A stretch of 64,000 nucleotides of DNA from Rhizobium sp. P38BS-XIX. GTDB taxonomy: Bacteria > Pseudomonadota > Alphaproteobacteria > Rhizobiales > Rhizobiaceae. The first letter of the stretch is position 1, and every line of letters begins with the position of its first letter. Shown here in pieces: positions 8,314-17,112 of this stretch. The translations under genes were made by a program, and so were the position numbers. The stretch lies in assembly GCF_012641435.1 (NCBI RefSeq), contig NZ_JABAIJ010000009.1:142145-206144 (forward strand). Direction: 5' to 3'. A model generated the notes under the pieces. The model was not told the origin of the DNA. It searched no databases and saw only the letters and a list, made by a program, of their open reading frames with translations.

Positions 8314-9778
8314 TACCGATACGACCGCACTTGCCGTCTTCATCTTCTTCCTCGCGCTGGTGACCGTCATGGGCTTTGTCGCCGCGCGCTGGCGCAGGCC
8401 GAAGACCCTGGCCCATATCGACGAATGGGGCCTTGGTGGCCGTACCTTCGGCACCTGGATTACGTGGTTCCTTGTCGGCGGTGACTTCTACACCGCCTAT
8501 ACCGTGATTGCAGTCCCGGCCCTGGTCTACACCGTCGGCGCCTATGGCTTCTTTGCACTGCCCTATACGATCGTCGTCTATCCTTTCGTCTTCATGGTCA
8601 TGCCGCTTCTGTGGCGGCGCGCCAAGGACCATGGATACGTCACGGCCGGTGACGTCGTGCATGGCCAATACGGTTCGCGTGCGCTCGAACTGGCGGTCGC
8701 GCTCACCGGCGTCATCGCGACCATGCCCTACATCGCCCTGCAGCTCGTCGGCATGACGGCGGTGTTCAAGGCTCTCGGGCTCCATGGCGAACTGCCGCTT
8801 GCCGTCGCCTTCATCATCCTGGCGCTCTATACCTATTCGGCCGGTCTTCGCGCTCCGGCGCTGATCGCTTTCGTCAAGGACATCATGATCTATATCGTGG
8901 TGATTGCAGCGATTGCGCTCATTCCGGCAAAGCTTGGCGGCTACGCCAATGTCTTCGCTGCCGCCGACGCGGATTTCAAGGCCAAGGGGGCAGGCAGCCT
9001 GCTGCTCGCCGGTAATCAGTACGTCGCCTATGCCACGCTCGCGCTCGGCTCCGCGCTGGCCGCCTTCATGTATCCGCATACGTTGACCGGCATTTTCGCC
9101 TCCAATAGCGGCAACACCATCCGCAAGAACGCGGTGCTGCTGCCGGCCTATACGCTGTTGCTGGGGCTGCTGGCGCTGCTTGGCTATATGGGCCATGCCG
9201 CACAGCTGAAGCTGGACAGCCCGAACGATGTCGTTCCGGCGCTGTTCCAGACCCTGTTCTCGAGCTGGTTTGCGGGCTTTGCCTTTGCGGCGATTGCGAT
9301 CGGCGCACTCGTGCCGGCGGCCGTGATGAGCATTGGCGCCGCCAATCTCTTTACCCGCAACTTCTGGAAAGCCTACATCGATCCGCAGGTCTCCGATGCC
9401 GGCGAGGCGAAGGTGGCCAAGATGACGTCGCTGGTCGTCAAGGTCGGCGCGTTGCTGGTCATCATTTTCCTGCCGACGCAGTTCGCTCTCGACCTGCAGC
9501 TTTTGGGCGGCATCTGGATCCTGCAGACACTGCCGGCTCTGGTCTTCGGCCTCTACACCAAGTGGTTCCGCGCACCGGCTCTACTTGCCGGTTGGGTCGT
9601 CGGCTTCTTCGGCGGCACCTATCTCGTTTGGGATGCCGGCTGGAAGCCTTTGCATCTGGTTCCCCTCGGGGATGCAAGCTTCACGGTCTACACCGGCATA
9701 TTGGCTCTCGCGGCAAATATCCTTGTGTCGGTTGTTCTCAGTGCGGTGATGCCGGCGCGCGAAGCAGCACGGGCCTGA
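8303..9778 (+). CDS. mctP: sodium:solute symporter, monocarboxylate permease MctP-like
   Basis: About 490-residue transporter of the SSS family with roughly 13 membrane helices. The early GLGGRTFGTWITWFLVGGDFYTAYT segment and the mid-protein GALVPAAVMSIGAANLFTRN segment match the MctP group, which in Rhizobium leguminosarum takes up lactate, pyruvate and alanine. The start codon (8303 or 8306) overlaps the end of the DUF3311 gene, giving translational coupling. A strong terminator follows at once. The substrate is inferred from the family; the regulatory pair mctRS known in other rhizobia is not in the window. Confidence 0.88.
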   Translation: MMTDTDTTALAVFIFFLALVTVMGFVAARWRRPKTLAHIDEWGLGGRTFGTWITWFLVGGDFYTAYTVIAVPALVYTVGAYGFFALPYTIVVYPFVFMVMPLLWRRAKDHGYVTAGDVVHGQYGSRALELAVALTGVIATMPYIALQLVGMTAVFKALGLHGELPLAVAFIILALYTYSAGLRAPALIAFVKDIMIYIVVIAAIALIPAKLGGYANVFAAADADFKAKGAGSLLLAGNQYVAYATLALGSALAAFMYPHTLTGIFASNSGNTIRKNAVLLPAYTLLLGLLALLGYMGHAAQLKLDSPNDVVPALFQTLFSSWFAGFAFAAIAIGALVPAAVMSIGAANLFTRNFWKAYIDPQVSDAGEAKVAKMTSLVVKVGALLVIIFLPTQFALDLQLLGGIWILQTLPALVFGLYTKWFRAPALLAGWVVGFFGGTYLVWDAGWKPLHLVPLGDASFTVYTGILALAANILVSVVLSAVMPAREAARA

Positions 9779-9795
9779 CACCAGGAATGACTATC

Positions 9796-9826
9796 GGCCG
9801 CGGGCGGAAACGTCCGCGGCCTTTCT
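9796..9826 (+). terminator. rho-independent terminator after mctP
   Basis: GGCCGCGGGCG and CGTCCGCGGCC pair as an 11-bp stem (one G-U) around the loop GAAA, followed by TTTCT. It lies 18 bp after the mctP stop codon. Confidence 0.88.
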
Positions 9827-10074
9827 ATGGATCGCCCGCGTTGTTTCCTCTTCCTTTCCTTGGAAAAAACGCCTATGAACCGGCGATCATGACCCAATTT
9901 CGGCTGAGCCTCTCGATACGAATTATTGGCCCGGCCTTCCGCGCGCTTTGAGCTGCCGGAAGGTCCGGGTTCTTGGCGTCCGCTCCCAGGACGCTTTCCG
10001 CCGCCGAAAATCCCCACATGGCTGCGCCAGCTAAGGCGCAAGACGCCCGAGACACCGAGGCAATTGTCAGGACT

Positions 10075-13026
10075 ATGACCGATACCGCTGAAAAGATGGA
10101 TTACTCCAAGACCCTTTACCTGCCGGAAACCGAGTTTCCGATGCGCGCCGGCCTGCCGCAGAAAGAGCCGGAGCTGGTAAAGCGTTGGGAGGAGATGAGC
10201 CTTTACAAGAAGCTGCGCGCCTCCGCCGCCGGCCGCGAGAAATTTGTCCTGCATGACGGCCCTCCCTATGCCAACGGCCACATCCATATCGGCCACGCAC
10301 TGAATAAGATCCTCAAGGACGTCATCACCCGCTCGTTCCAGATGCGCGGCTATGACAGCAACTACGTTCCCGGCTGGGATTGCCACGGCCTGCCGATCGA
10401 ATGGAAGATCGAAGAGAAGTATCGCGAGAAGGGCAAGAACAAGGACGAGGTTCCGGTGAACGAGTTTCGCCAGGAATGCCGCGACTTTGCCGCCGGCTGG
10501 ATCAAGATCCAGTCCGAGGAGTTCAAGCGCCTCGGCATCACGGGCGATTTCGACAATCCCTATCTGACCATGAATTTCCATGCGGAATCCCGCATCGCCG
10601 GCGAACTTCTGAAGATCGCCCGCACGGGTCAGCTTTACCGTGGCTCCAAGCCGGTCATGTGGTCTGTGGTCGAACGCACGGCGCTCGCCGAAGCCGAAGT
10701 CGAATATGCCGATGTCGAGAGCGACATGATTTGGGTGAAGTTCCCGGTGATTGACGCTGAACTGGCACAAAGTCCAAACTCAAGTTACAAGTCAATGGAC
10801 GCCGCATTTGATGGCGCCGAGGACATGCGCAGGGCACTTGAAAGCGCGTCAGTTGTAATCTGGACAACAACGCCGTGGACGATTCCTGGCAACCGCGCGA
10901 TCGCCTTCTCTTCACGCGTTGCCTATGGTCTCTACGAGGTAACAGAAGCCGCCAATGATTTCGGCCCGCGCCCTGGCGAGAAGCTTATTTTTGCCGACAA
11001 GCTCGCGGAAGAATCTTTCGCCAAGGCAAAGCTACAGTACAGACGCTTGGGTGACGTCCCAGCGGGCGTGCTCGCCCGTATCACCTGCGCGCACCCGCTC
11101 GCCTCGCTCGGTTATGACTTCAAGGTGCCGCTGCTCGATGGCGATCATGTCACCGACGATGCCGGTACGGGCTTTGTGCATACCGCACCGAGCCATGGTC
11201 GCGAGGACTTTGACGCCTGGATGTCCCATGCACGCGCCGTCGAGGCGCGCGGCATCTCGTCGACCATTCCTTTCCCGGTCGATGATGCAGGCTTCTACAC
11301 CGCCGATGCCCCCGGCTTCGAAGGTGGCCGCGTCATGGACGACAACGGCAAGAAGGGCAATGCCAACGATCTCGTTATCAAGGCCCTGATCGAGACGAAC
11401 ACGCTCTTCGCGCGCGGCAGGCTGAAGCATTCCTATCCGCATTCCTGGCGCTCGAAGAAGCCGGTGATCTTCCGCAACACGCCGCAATGGTTCGTGTATA
11501 TGGACAAGGACTTCGCGGATGGTTCGACGCTGCGGTCTCGCGCACTGAAGGCGATCGACGATACCCGCTTCGTGCCGGCTGCCGGCCAGAACCGCCTGCG
11601 CGCCATGATCGAGCAGCGCCCGGATTGGGTTTTGTCGCGTCAGCGCGCCTGGGGCGTGCCGATCTGCATCTTCGTCGACGAGCAGGGCAACATCCTGCAG
11701 GACGATAGCGTCAACGCCCGCATTGTCGAGGCTTTCGAGCAGGAAGGCGCCGATGCCTGGTTTGCAGAAGGTGCTCGCGAGCGCTTCCTCGGCGAAAAGG
11801 CCAATGAGGCCTGGACGCAGGTCATGGATATCCTCGACGTGTGGTTTGATTCCGGTTCGACCCACTCCTTCACGCTGGAGGACCGCCCAGATCTGAAATG
11901 GCCGGCCGACGTCTATCTCGAAGGCTCGGACCAGCATCGCGGCTGGTTCCACTCGTCGCTGCTCGAAAGTGCGGCGACCCGTGGCCGCGCGCCGTACGAT
12001 ACGGTCGTCACGCATGGTTTCACCATGGACGAGCAGGGCCGCAAGCAGTCGAAGTCGCTCGGCAACGTCGTTGCCCCGCAGGACGTGATGAAGGACGCCG
12101 GCGCCGATATCCTGCGTCTCTGGGTCATGACCACGGACTATTGGGAAGACCAGCGCCTCGGCAAGGCCATCATCCAGACCAATGTCGATGCCTATCGCAA
12201 GCTGCGCAACACCATCCGCTGGATGCTTGGCACGCTGGCACACGACAAGGGCGAGGTGATCGCCTATGCCGACATGCCGGAGCTGGAGCGGCTAATGCTG
12301 CACCGTCTCGCCGAACTCGACGAGTTGGTGCGCGAAAGCTACGACGCCTTCGATTTCAAGCGCATCGCACGCGCCCTGATCGATTTCGCCAATGTCGAGC
12401 TGTCGGCCTTCTACTTCGATGTCCGCAAGGATGCGCTTTACTGCGATGCGCCGTCGAGCCTGCGCCGTCGCGCGTCGCTCGCTGTCATCCGCACGATCTT
12501 CGACTGCATGGTGACGTGGCTGGCGCCGATGCTGCCCTTCACGACGGAAGAAGCGTGGCTGTCGCGCAATCCGTCGGCGGTATCGGTTCATCTCGAACAG
12601 TTCGTCACCATTGCCGCCGAATGGAAGAACGAGGCGCTGGCCGAGAAGTGGAAGAAGATTCGCGCCGTGCGTAGCGTCGTCACCGGCGCGCTGGAAATCG
12701 AGCGCAAGGACAAGCGCATCGGCTCCTCGCTTGAGGCTGCCCCGGTCGTCTATATCGCCGATCCGGAGCTACTGAAGGTGCTCGAAGGGCAGGACTTCTC
12801 CGAAATCTGCATCACCTCGGGCATCAGCATCGAGGGCGGCGAAGGCCCGGGAGATGCGTTCCGCCTTGACGATGGCGCCAAGGTCAGCGTTGTGCCGAGC
12901 CTTGCGGAGGGCCGCAAATGCGCCCGTTCCTGGCGTATCACCACCGACGTCGGCTCCGATCCGGAATATCCTGACGTCTCCGCGCGGGACGCAGCAGCGC
13001 TTCGCGAACTCGCGACTGTCAACTGA
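10075..13026 (+). CDS. ileS: isoleucyl-tRNA synthetase
   Basis: Class I aminoacyl-tRNA synthetase charging tRNA-Ile, 983 residues from the ATG at 10075; an in-frame ATG at 9973 would add an unlikely leader. HIGH is seen in NGHIHIGHALNKIL. The KMSKS loop is KQSKSLGNVV. The CP1 editing domain contains WTTTPWTIPGNRA and TDDAGTGFVHTAPSHGREDFD with the editing Asp. The C-terminal zinc site of the E. coli enzyme is degenerate here (KCARSW and SARD instead of paired CxxC), which I believe is usual for Alphaproteobacteria. An unusual, less GC-biased stretch (about 10755-11045) lies at the start of the editing domain. Confidence 0.97.
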   Translation: MTDTAEKMDYSKTLYLPETEFPMRAGLPQKEPELVKRWEEMSLYKKLRASAAGREKFVLHDGPPYANGHIHIGHALNKILKDVITRSFQMRGYDSNYVPGWDCHGLPIEWKIEEKYREKGKNKDEVPVNEFRQECRDFAAGWIKIQSEEFKRLGITGDFDNPYLTMNFHAESRIAGELLKIARTGQLYRGSKPVMWSVVERTALAEAEVEYADVESDMIWVKFPVIDAELAQSPNSSYKSMDAAFDGAEDMRRALESASVVIWTTTPWTIPGNRAIAFSSRVAYGLYEVTEAANDFGPRPGEKLIFADKLAEESFAKAKLQYRRLGDVPAGVLARITCAHPLASLGYDFKVPLLDGDHVTDDAGTGFVHTAPSHGREDFDAWMSHARAVEARGISSTIPFPVDDAGFYTADAPGFEGGRVMDDNGKKGNANDLVIKALIETNTLFARGRLKHSYPHSWRSKKPVIFRNTPQWFVYMDKDFADGSTLRSRALKAIDDTRFVPAAGQNRLRAMIEQRPDWVLSRQRAWGVPICIFVDEQGNILQDDSVNARIVEAFEQEGADAWFAEGARERFLGEKANEAWTQVMDILDVWFDSGSTHSFTLEDRPDLKWPADVYLEGSDQHRGWFHSSLLESAATRGRAPYDTVVTHGFTMDEQGRKQSKSLGNVVAPQDVMKDAGADILRLWVMTTDYWEDQRLGKAIIQTNVDAYRKLRNTIRWMLGTLAHDKGEVIAYADMPELERLMLHRLAELDELVRESYDAFDFKRIARALIDFANVELSAFYFDVRKDALYCDAPSSLRRRASLAVIRTIFDCMVTWLAPMLPFTTEEAWLSRNPSAVSVHLEQFVTIAAEWKNEALAEKWKKIRAVRSVVTGALEIERKDKRIGSSLEAAPVVYIADPELLKVLEGQDFSEICITSGISIEGGEGPGDAFRLDDGAKVSVVPSLAEGRKCARSWRITTDVGSDPEYPDVSARDAAALRELATVN

Positions 13027-13160
13027 AGAAAATTGCCGGGTGAATTGCCTTTGCGGCGTTCATCCGGTAAAAGCTGCCTGAAATTGGCCTGATTTTTACG
13101 GCAGTTGCCGTTGAATGGGGTCCTGTTAAGTTTGTTCCGGCATGGCTGGGAAGGGTATTC

Positions 13161-13787
13161 ATGAGAGCGATGCATAGCGTTCGTGTCGGCGTCAGCTTGG
13201 CGGCACTTGTGATTGGCTGCGGCGCGATGTCCGGTTGCCTGAGCAGCCCGACTTACGGCACCGACAAGACGGCTGGCGTGCAGCTTTTGGACGACCTTGG
13301 CGATATCGCTTCCGTTTCGGCCGCAACGCCGAAGGAAAAGGGCGTGAAGTATCCGAACCGCCCTGGCCTGGTGGTTGGTGGCGACAAGCAGACCTTGACT
13401 GCGCCGCAGCAGTCGCTGGCCAGCAAGGACAACCCGGCTTGGCTGGAATCGCCTGAAGATGCCCGCAAGCGTCTTGCGAGCGAAGCCGACGAGAAAAAGA
13501 ACGACGTCAACTATCGTTCGCCGCTTGCCCAGGCCGACAGCAGCAGAAACCGCATGACTGAAGCGCAGCAGACTGCTGCCTATCGTGCCGCCCGTCAGGA
13601 TCAGGCCGGTACCTACGATCAGCGCCGCTACCTGATCGATCCGCCGCAGCAATATCGCCAGGTATCCGATCCATCCGCACTTAACGACCTCGGCACGCCG
13701 GAGTCGAAGAAGGAAAAGCAGCGCAAGAAGGATGCGGAAGCCGCGCAGCAGACCAACAATAGCAGCTGGTGGAAGCCCTTCCAGTAA
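13161..13787 (+). CDS. hypothetical lipoprotein
   Basis: 208 residues with a type II signal peptide: hydrophobic stretch at 8-22 and a lipobox-like GAMSGC with the lipid-modified Cys at residue 26. The mature part is polar, low in hydrophobics and rich in Lys, Gln and Ala. It has a charged KEKQRKKDAEAAQQ tail ending NNSSWWKPFQ, so it is probably extended rather than enzymatic. AAGGG precedes the ATG. It sits between ileS and the convergent tadA. Function unknown; likely envelope-anchored. Confidence 0.8.
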   Translation: MRAMHSVRVGVSLAALVIGCGAMSGCLSSPTYGTDKTAGVQLLDDLGDIASVSAATPKEKGVKYPNRPGLVVGGDKQTLTAPQQSLASKDNPAWLESPEDARKRLASEADEKKNDVNYRSPLAQADSSRNRMTEAQQTAAYRAARQDQAGTYDQRRYLIDPPQQYRQVSDPSALNDLGTPESKKEKQRKKDAEAAQQTNNSSWWKPFQ

Positions 13788-13917
13788 GGGGTCGCGCCAC
13801 AGCAGCCTGCGGTATGAAGCTCGGGTCGGGATCGATCCGAGAGGAAATTATCCAAAGCCTCAACCTATTCGGGCGCTCGCGTGTCTAACGACATGGGGGC
13901 GCTTTAGTCCGTAAGCT

Positions 13918-14376
13918 TCAGTCCTCGGAGCGTTTCGGTTGAAAGAAGCCTCTGAGGATGTCGGCAGATACCGTTTCCCCGATACCTGAATAGACCTCCG
14001 GCGCGTGATGGCAGGTCGATTGATGGTAAAAGCGCACGCCGTTGTCGACGCCGCCACCCTTGGTATCTTCGGCTCCGTAGTAAAGACGGCGGATACGGGC
14101 AAATGAAATCGCTGCCGCACACATGGTGCAGGGCTCGAGCGTTACGTAGAGATCGGCGCCTGTCAGACGTTCCTGTCCAAGCTCCTCGCAGGCCAGGCGG
14201 ATGGCGACGATTTCGGCATGGGCGGTCACGTCGTTCAGTTCCCGGGTGCGGTTGCCTGCCTTGGCAATGACCCTGTTGTCGAGCACGAGAACGGCACCGA
14301 TCGGCACTTCACCGCGCTCGCCGGCGCTGCGGGCTTCGGCCAGCGCCAGCTCCATGAATTGATTTGTAACCGCCAT
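13918..14376 (-). CDS. tadA: tRNA-specific adenosine deaminase
   Basis: Converts A34 to inosine in tRNA-Arg(ACG), 152 residues. The zinc-dependent cytidine/deoxycytidylate deaminase fold shows HAE (His53 ligand, Glu55 proton shuttle) and PCTMC (Cys83 and Cys86 ligands). The family segments EVPIGAVLV and GNRTRELNDVTAHAE are present. It is transcribed divergently from the pseudouridine synthase gene, 72 bp apart, so both neighbours act on RNA. Confidence 0.93.
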   Translation of the reverse strand: MAVTNQFMELALAEARSAGERGEVPIGAVLVLDNRVIAKAGNRTRELNDVTAHAEIVAIRLACEELGQERLTGADLYVTLEPCTMCAAAISFARIRRLYYGAEDTKGGGVDNGVRFYHQSTCHHAPEVYSGIGETVSADILRGFFQPKRSED

Positions 14377-14448
14377 TCAAGATTTTCCACTTAACTGCGA
14401 GGGCGTGACCTGATAGGAACACGCCTTAAAAATTCAGGCAAACAACAA

Positions 14449-16521
14449 ATGACAATGAATGACAAGCCCAAGCGGCCTGGGCCGAAACCCTTTGCTGGCG
14501 ACAAGAAGACGATGAAGCGCGAGAGCGGCGCAAAGCCGCCAAAGAACGCGGCCGCGCGCGCCGGCGATGAAACCACAGTTGCCGATGGAAAGGCCGAGCG
14601 CATTTCCAAGGTTATGGCGCGCGCCGGCGTGGCATCTCGCCGTGACATCGAGCGAATGATCTTGGATGGCCGCGTTACGCTGAATGGCGTGCTTCTCGAT
14701 ACGCCCGTCGTCAACGTGACCCTTTCGGACAAGATCGAAGTCGATGGCATGCCGATCCGCGGCATCGAGCGCACGCGCTTGTGGCTCTACCACAAGCCTG
14801 CTGGCCTTGTGACCACCAATGCCGATCCCGAGGGACGTCCGACCGTCTTCGACAATCTGCCGGAAGAGCTGCCGCGCGTCATGTCGATCGGTCGTCTCGA
14901 TATCAACACCGAAGGCCTGCTGCTGCTGACCAACGATGGCGGTCTTGCCCGCGTTCTGGAATTGCCGACCACGGGTTGGCTGCGCCGCTACCGCGTGCGC
15001 GCCCATGGCGATATCGATCAGGAAGCACTCGACAAGCTGAAGGAAGGCATTGCCGTTGACGGCGTGCTCTATGGTTCGATCGATGCGACGCTGGATCGCA
15101 CGCAAGGGTCCAACGTCTGGATCACCATGGGTCTGCGCGAAGGCAAGAACCGCGAAATCAAGAACGTGCTCGGCGCGCTCGGCCTCGAGGTCAACCGTCT
15201 GATCCGCATTTCCTACGGCCCGTTCCAGCTTGGTGAACTGCCGGAAGGACGCGTGCTCGAAGTGCGCGGCCGCACGCTTCGCGATCAGCTTGGCCCGCGT
15301 CTCGTTGAGGACGCCAAGGCGAATTTCGACGCACCGCTTTACAATGCTCCGGCAGTTGCCGAGGGCGAAGAGGACGATGCAAAGCCGGCGCGGACAGCCG
15401 CTGCCAAGGAAGAGCGCCCGAAGCGCGAGCGTCTCCGTCCCGAAGACAAGCGCGAGCGCGCTTTGAGCCGTCTCGACACCAAGCGCGACGATCGTCGCGA
15501 GGGTGGCCGTAAGGATGAGGATCGGCCGAAGCATCAGCCAGTTGGCCCACGTCGCAGCGCGAATGTCTGGATGGCGCCCGGTGCCCGCCCGCTCGGCGAA
15601 AAGGCCGCTGCGAAAGCGGCGAAAAATGCGAAGACGGCGGTCAGGCGTGGCGAGCCTGAGCGGCCGCAGCGCAGCGGTTTCGATCGCCCGGATGAAGGTC
15701 CGCGCGTTCGCGTCAATCGTGTCGATGAGGCGGATGGCGAGTGGATTCGTTCAAGCGAAGAGGCGCCGCGCCGCTCTCGTGGCGATGACGAAGGTTTTGA
15801 CCGCAAGCGCTCCGACCGCCCAGGTGGTGATCGCTCGCGTGGTGATCGCCCATTTGGCGATCGTCCTTCGCGCGGCGACCGACCCTTTGGCGACAAGCCT
15901 CGCGGTGAGCGTTCCTATGGCGATAAGCCCCGTGGCGAGCGACCGTTCAGCGATCGTCCCCGTGGCGAACGTGGTTCTCGGCCGGAGGGTGGTGAGCGCC
16001 CCCGCGCAAAATCCTTCCAGGGTGAGGCTCGCTCGGAGCGCCCGCGTGGTGAACGTCCGTTTGGGGATCGTCCTCCCCGTGGCGACCGTCCGTTTGGCGA
16101 CAAGCCTCGCGGTGAGCGTTCCTATGGCGATAAGCCCCGTGGTGACAGGCCCTTCAGCGACCGTCCTCGCGACGATCGTCGACCCCGCGCCGAGGGTGAA
16201 GAGCGTCCGCGTGCAAGATCTTTCGATGGCGAGCAGCGTTCCGAACGTCCTCGTGGCGACCGCCCGTTTGGTGATCGTCCTCCGCGCGGTGATCGTCCGT
16301 TCGGCGACCGTCCGCAGGGCGATCGGCCGGCTGGAAAGCCCTTCGGCAAGAAGCCCGGCGGCGGCAAATCCTTTGGCGGCAAGCCGGGCGGAAAGCCTGG
16401 TGGCTCGCGTGGGTTTGGCGGGAAGCCAGGCGGTGCCGGTCGTCCGTCCGGTGGTCCGGGCCGCGGTGGTCCCGGTCGTGGCGGCCCTGGTAGGGGCGGT
16501 CCCAAGGGCGGCAGGGGTTAA
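14449..16521 (+). CDS. RluB-like pseudouridine synthase with long repetitive basic tail
   Basis: 690 residues. The catalytic part (about 45-290) has an S4 RNA-binding domain (SKVMARAGVASRRDIERMI) and an RsuA/RluB/RluE-type synthase domain with catalytic Asp151 in GRLDINTEGLLLLTNDG and the GKNREIKNVL motif. Members isomerise uridine in rRNA (U2605 of 23S for RluB). About 400 residues after residue 290 are disordered, rich in Arg, Asp, Pro, Gly and Lys, with repeats of the form RPFGDRP and a final GGPGRGG block. This tail is more than a third longer than the enzyme itself and resembles RGG-type RNA-binding tails. Start ATG 14449; rsmD follows after 6 nt. Confidence 0.9.
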   Translation: MTMNDKPKRPGPKPFAGDKKTMKRESGAKPPKNAAARAGDETTVADGKAERISKVMARAGVASRRDIERMILDGRVTLNGVLLDTPVVNVTLSDKIEVDGMPIRGIERTRLWLYHKPAGLVTTNADPEGRPTVFDNLPEELPRVMSIGRLDINTEGLLLLTNDGGLARVLELPTTGWLRRYRVRAHGDIDQEALDKLKEGIAVDGVLYGSIDATLDRTQGSNVWITMGLREGKNREIKNVLGALGLEVNRLIRISYGPFQLGELPEGRVLEVRGRTLRDQLGPRLVEDAKANFDAPLYNAPAVAEGEEDDAKPARTAAAKEERPKRERLRPEDKRERALSRLDTKRDDRREGGRKDEDRPKHQPVGPRRSANVWMAPGARPLGEKAAAKAAKNAKTAVRRGEPERPQRSGFDRPDEGPRVRVNRVDEADGEWIRSSEEAPRRSRGDDEGFDRKRSDRPGGDRSRGDRPFGDRPSRGDRPFGDKPRGERSYGDKPRGERPFSDRPRGERGSRPEGGERPRAKSFQGEARSERPRGERPFGDRPPRGDRPFGDKPRGERSYGDKPRGDRPFSDRPRDDRRPRAEGEERPRARSFDGEQRSERPRGDRPFGDRPPRGDRPFGDRPQGDRPAGKPFGKKPGGGKSFGGKPGGKPGGSRGFGGKPGGAGRPSGGPGRGGPGRGGPGRGGPKGGRG
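15840..16330 (+). repeat. tandem 207-bp (69-codon) repeats within the pseudouridine synthase tail
   Basis: The segment beginning at 15886 recurs at 16093, a period of 207 bp. The two copies share an identical run of 50 bases and continue as diverged repeats; a partial third copy follows to about 16330. Each unit is itself made of short RPFGD/KPRGERSYGD-type modules. The period is a multiple of three, so the reading frame is kept. Unit number probably varies between strains. Confidence 0.85.
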
Positions 16522-16527
16522 CGCGGG

Positions 16528-17094
16528 GTGAGGATCGTCGGCGGAGAGTTTCGCGGTCGCTCGCTTGCAACGCCGAAGTCGAACGATATTCGTCCGACGG
16601 CGGATCGCACGCGCGAAAGCCTGTTCAACATCCTGAGCCATGCCTATCCGGAAGCCATCGACGGAACGCGAATGATGGACGTCTTTGCCGGCACGGGCGC
16701 GGTGGGGCTGGAAGCCGCATCGCGCGGCTGCCGCCACGTGCTTTTTGTTGAGAGCAGTGTCGAGGGCAGGGGCCTTCTCTGGGAAAATATCGATGCGTTG
16801 GGGCTGCATGGCCGCACGCGTATGCTGCGACGTGACGCGACCGATCTCGGCAGTGTCGGCAATCTGGAGCCTTTCGATTTTCTCTTTGCGGACCCGCCCT
16901 ATGGCAAGGGTCAGGGCGAAAAGTCCTTCGCAGCGGCAGCGGCCGGCGGATGGCTGGTGCCGGGTGCTTTGGCCATCCTCGAAGAGCGAGCCGATGTCAC
17001 CGTCGCCGCACCATCGGACTTCCTGTTTCTGGAAGAGCGCACCTTCGGCGACAGCAAGATGCATTTCTTCCGTTATCAGCCGCAGGCGGCCTGA
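16528..17094 (+). CDS. rsmD: 16S rRNA (guanine(966)-N2)-methyltransferase
   Basis: 188-residue SAM-dependent methyltransferase for G966 of 16S rRNA. It begins with the family signature MRIVGGEFRGRSL (GTG start). SAM motif I is DVFAGTGAVGLEA (residues 51-63) and the catalytic motif is DPPYGKG (residues 122-128). It is 6 nt behind the pseudouridine synthase gene, forming an rRNA-modification operon. Confidence 0.95.
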   Translation: MRIVGGEFRGRSLATPKSNDIRPTADRTRESLFNILSHAYPEAIDGTRMMDVFAGTGAVGLEAASRGCRHVLFVESSVEGRGLLWENIDALGLHGRTRMLRRDATDLGSVGNLEPFDFLFADPPYGKGQGEKSFAAAAAGGWLVPGALAILEERADVTVAAPSDFLFLEERTFGDSKMHFFRYQPQAA

Positions 17095-17112
17095 CAGTGG
17101 CAGGAGAAGGAT

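Noticed and set aside
15840..16510. Regular repeats that might suggest a CRISPR-like array
   Set aside because: Repeats are in frame, have no unique spacers of constant length, and encode a basic protein tail; no cas genes are present.
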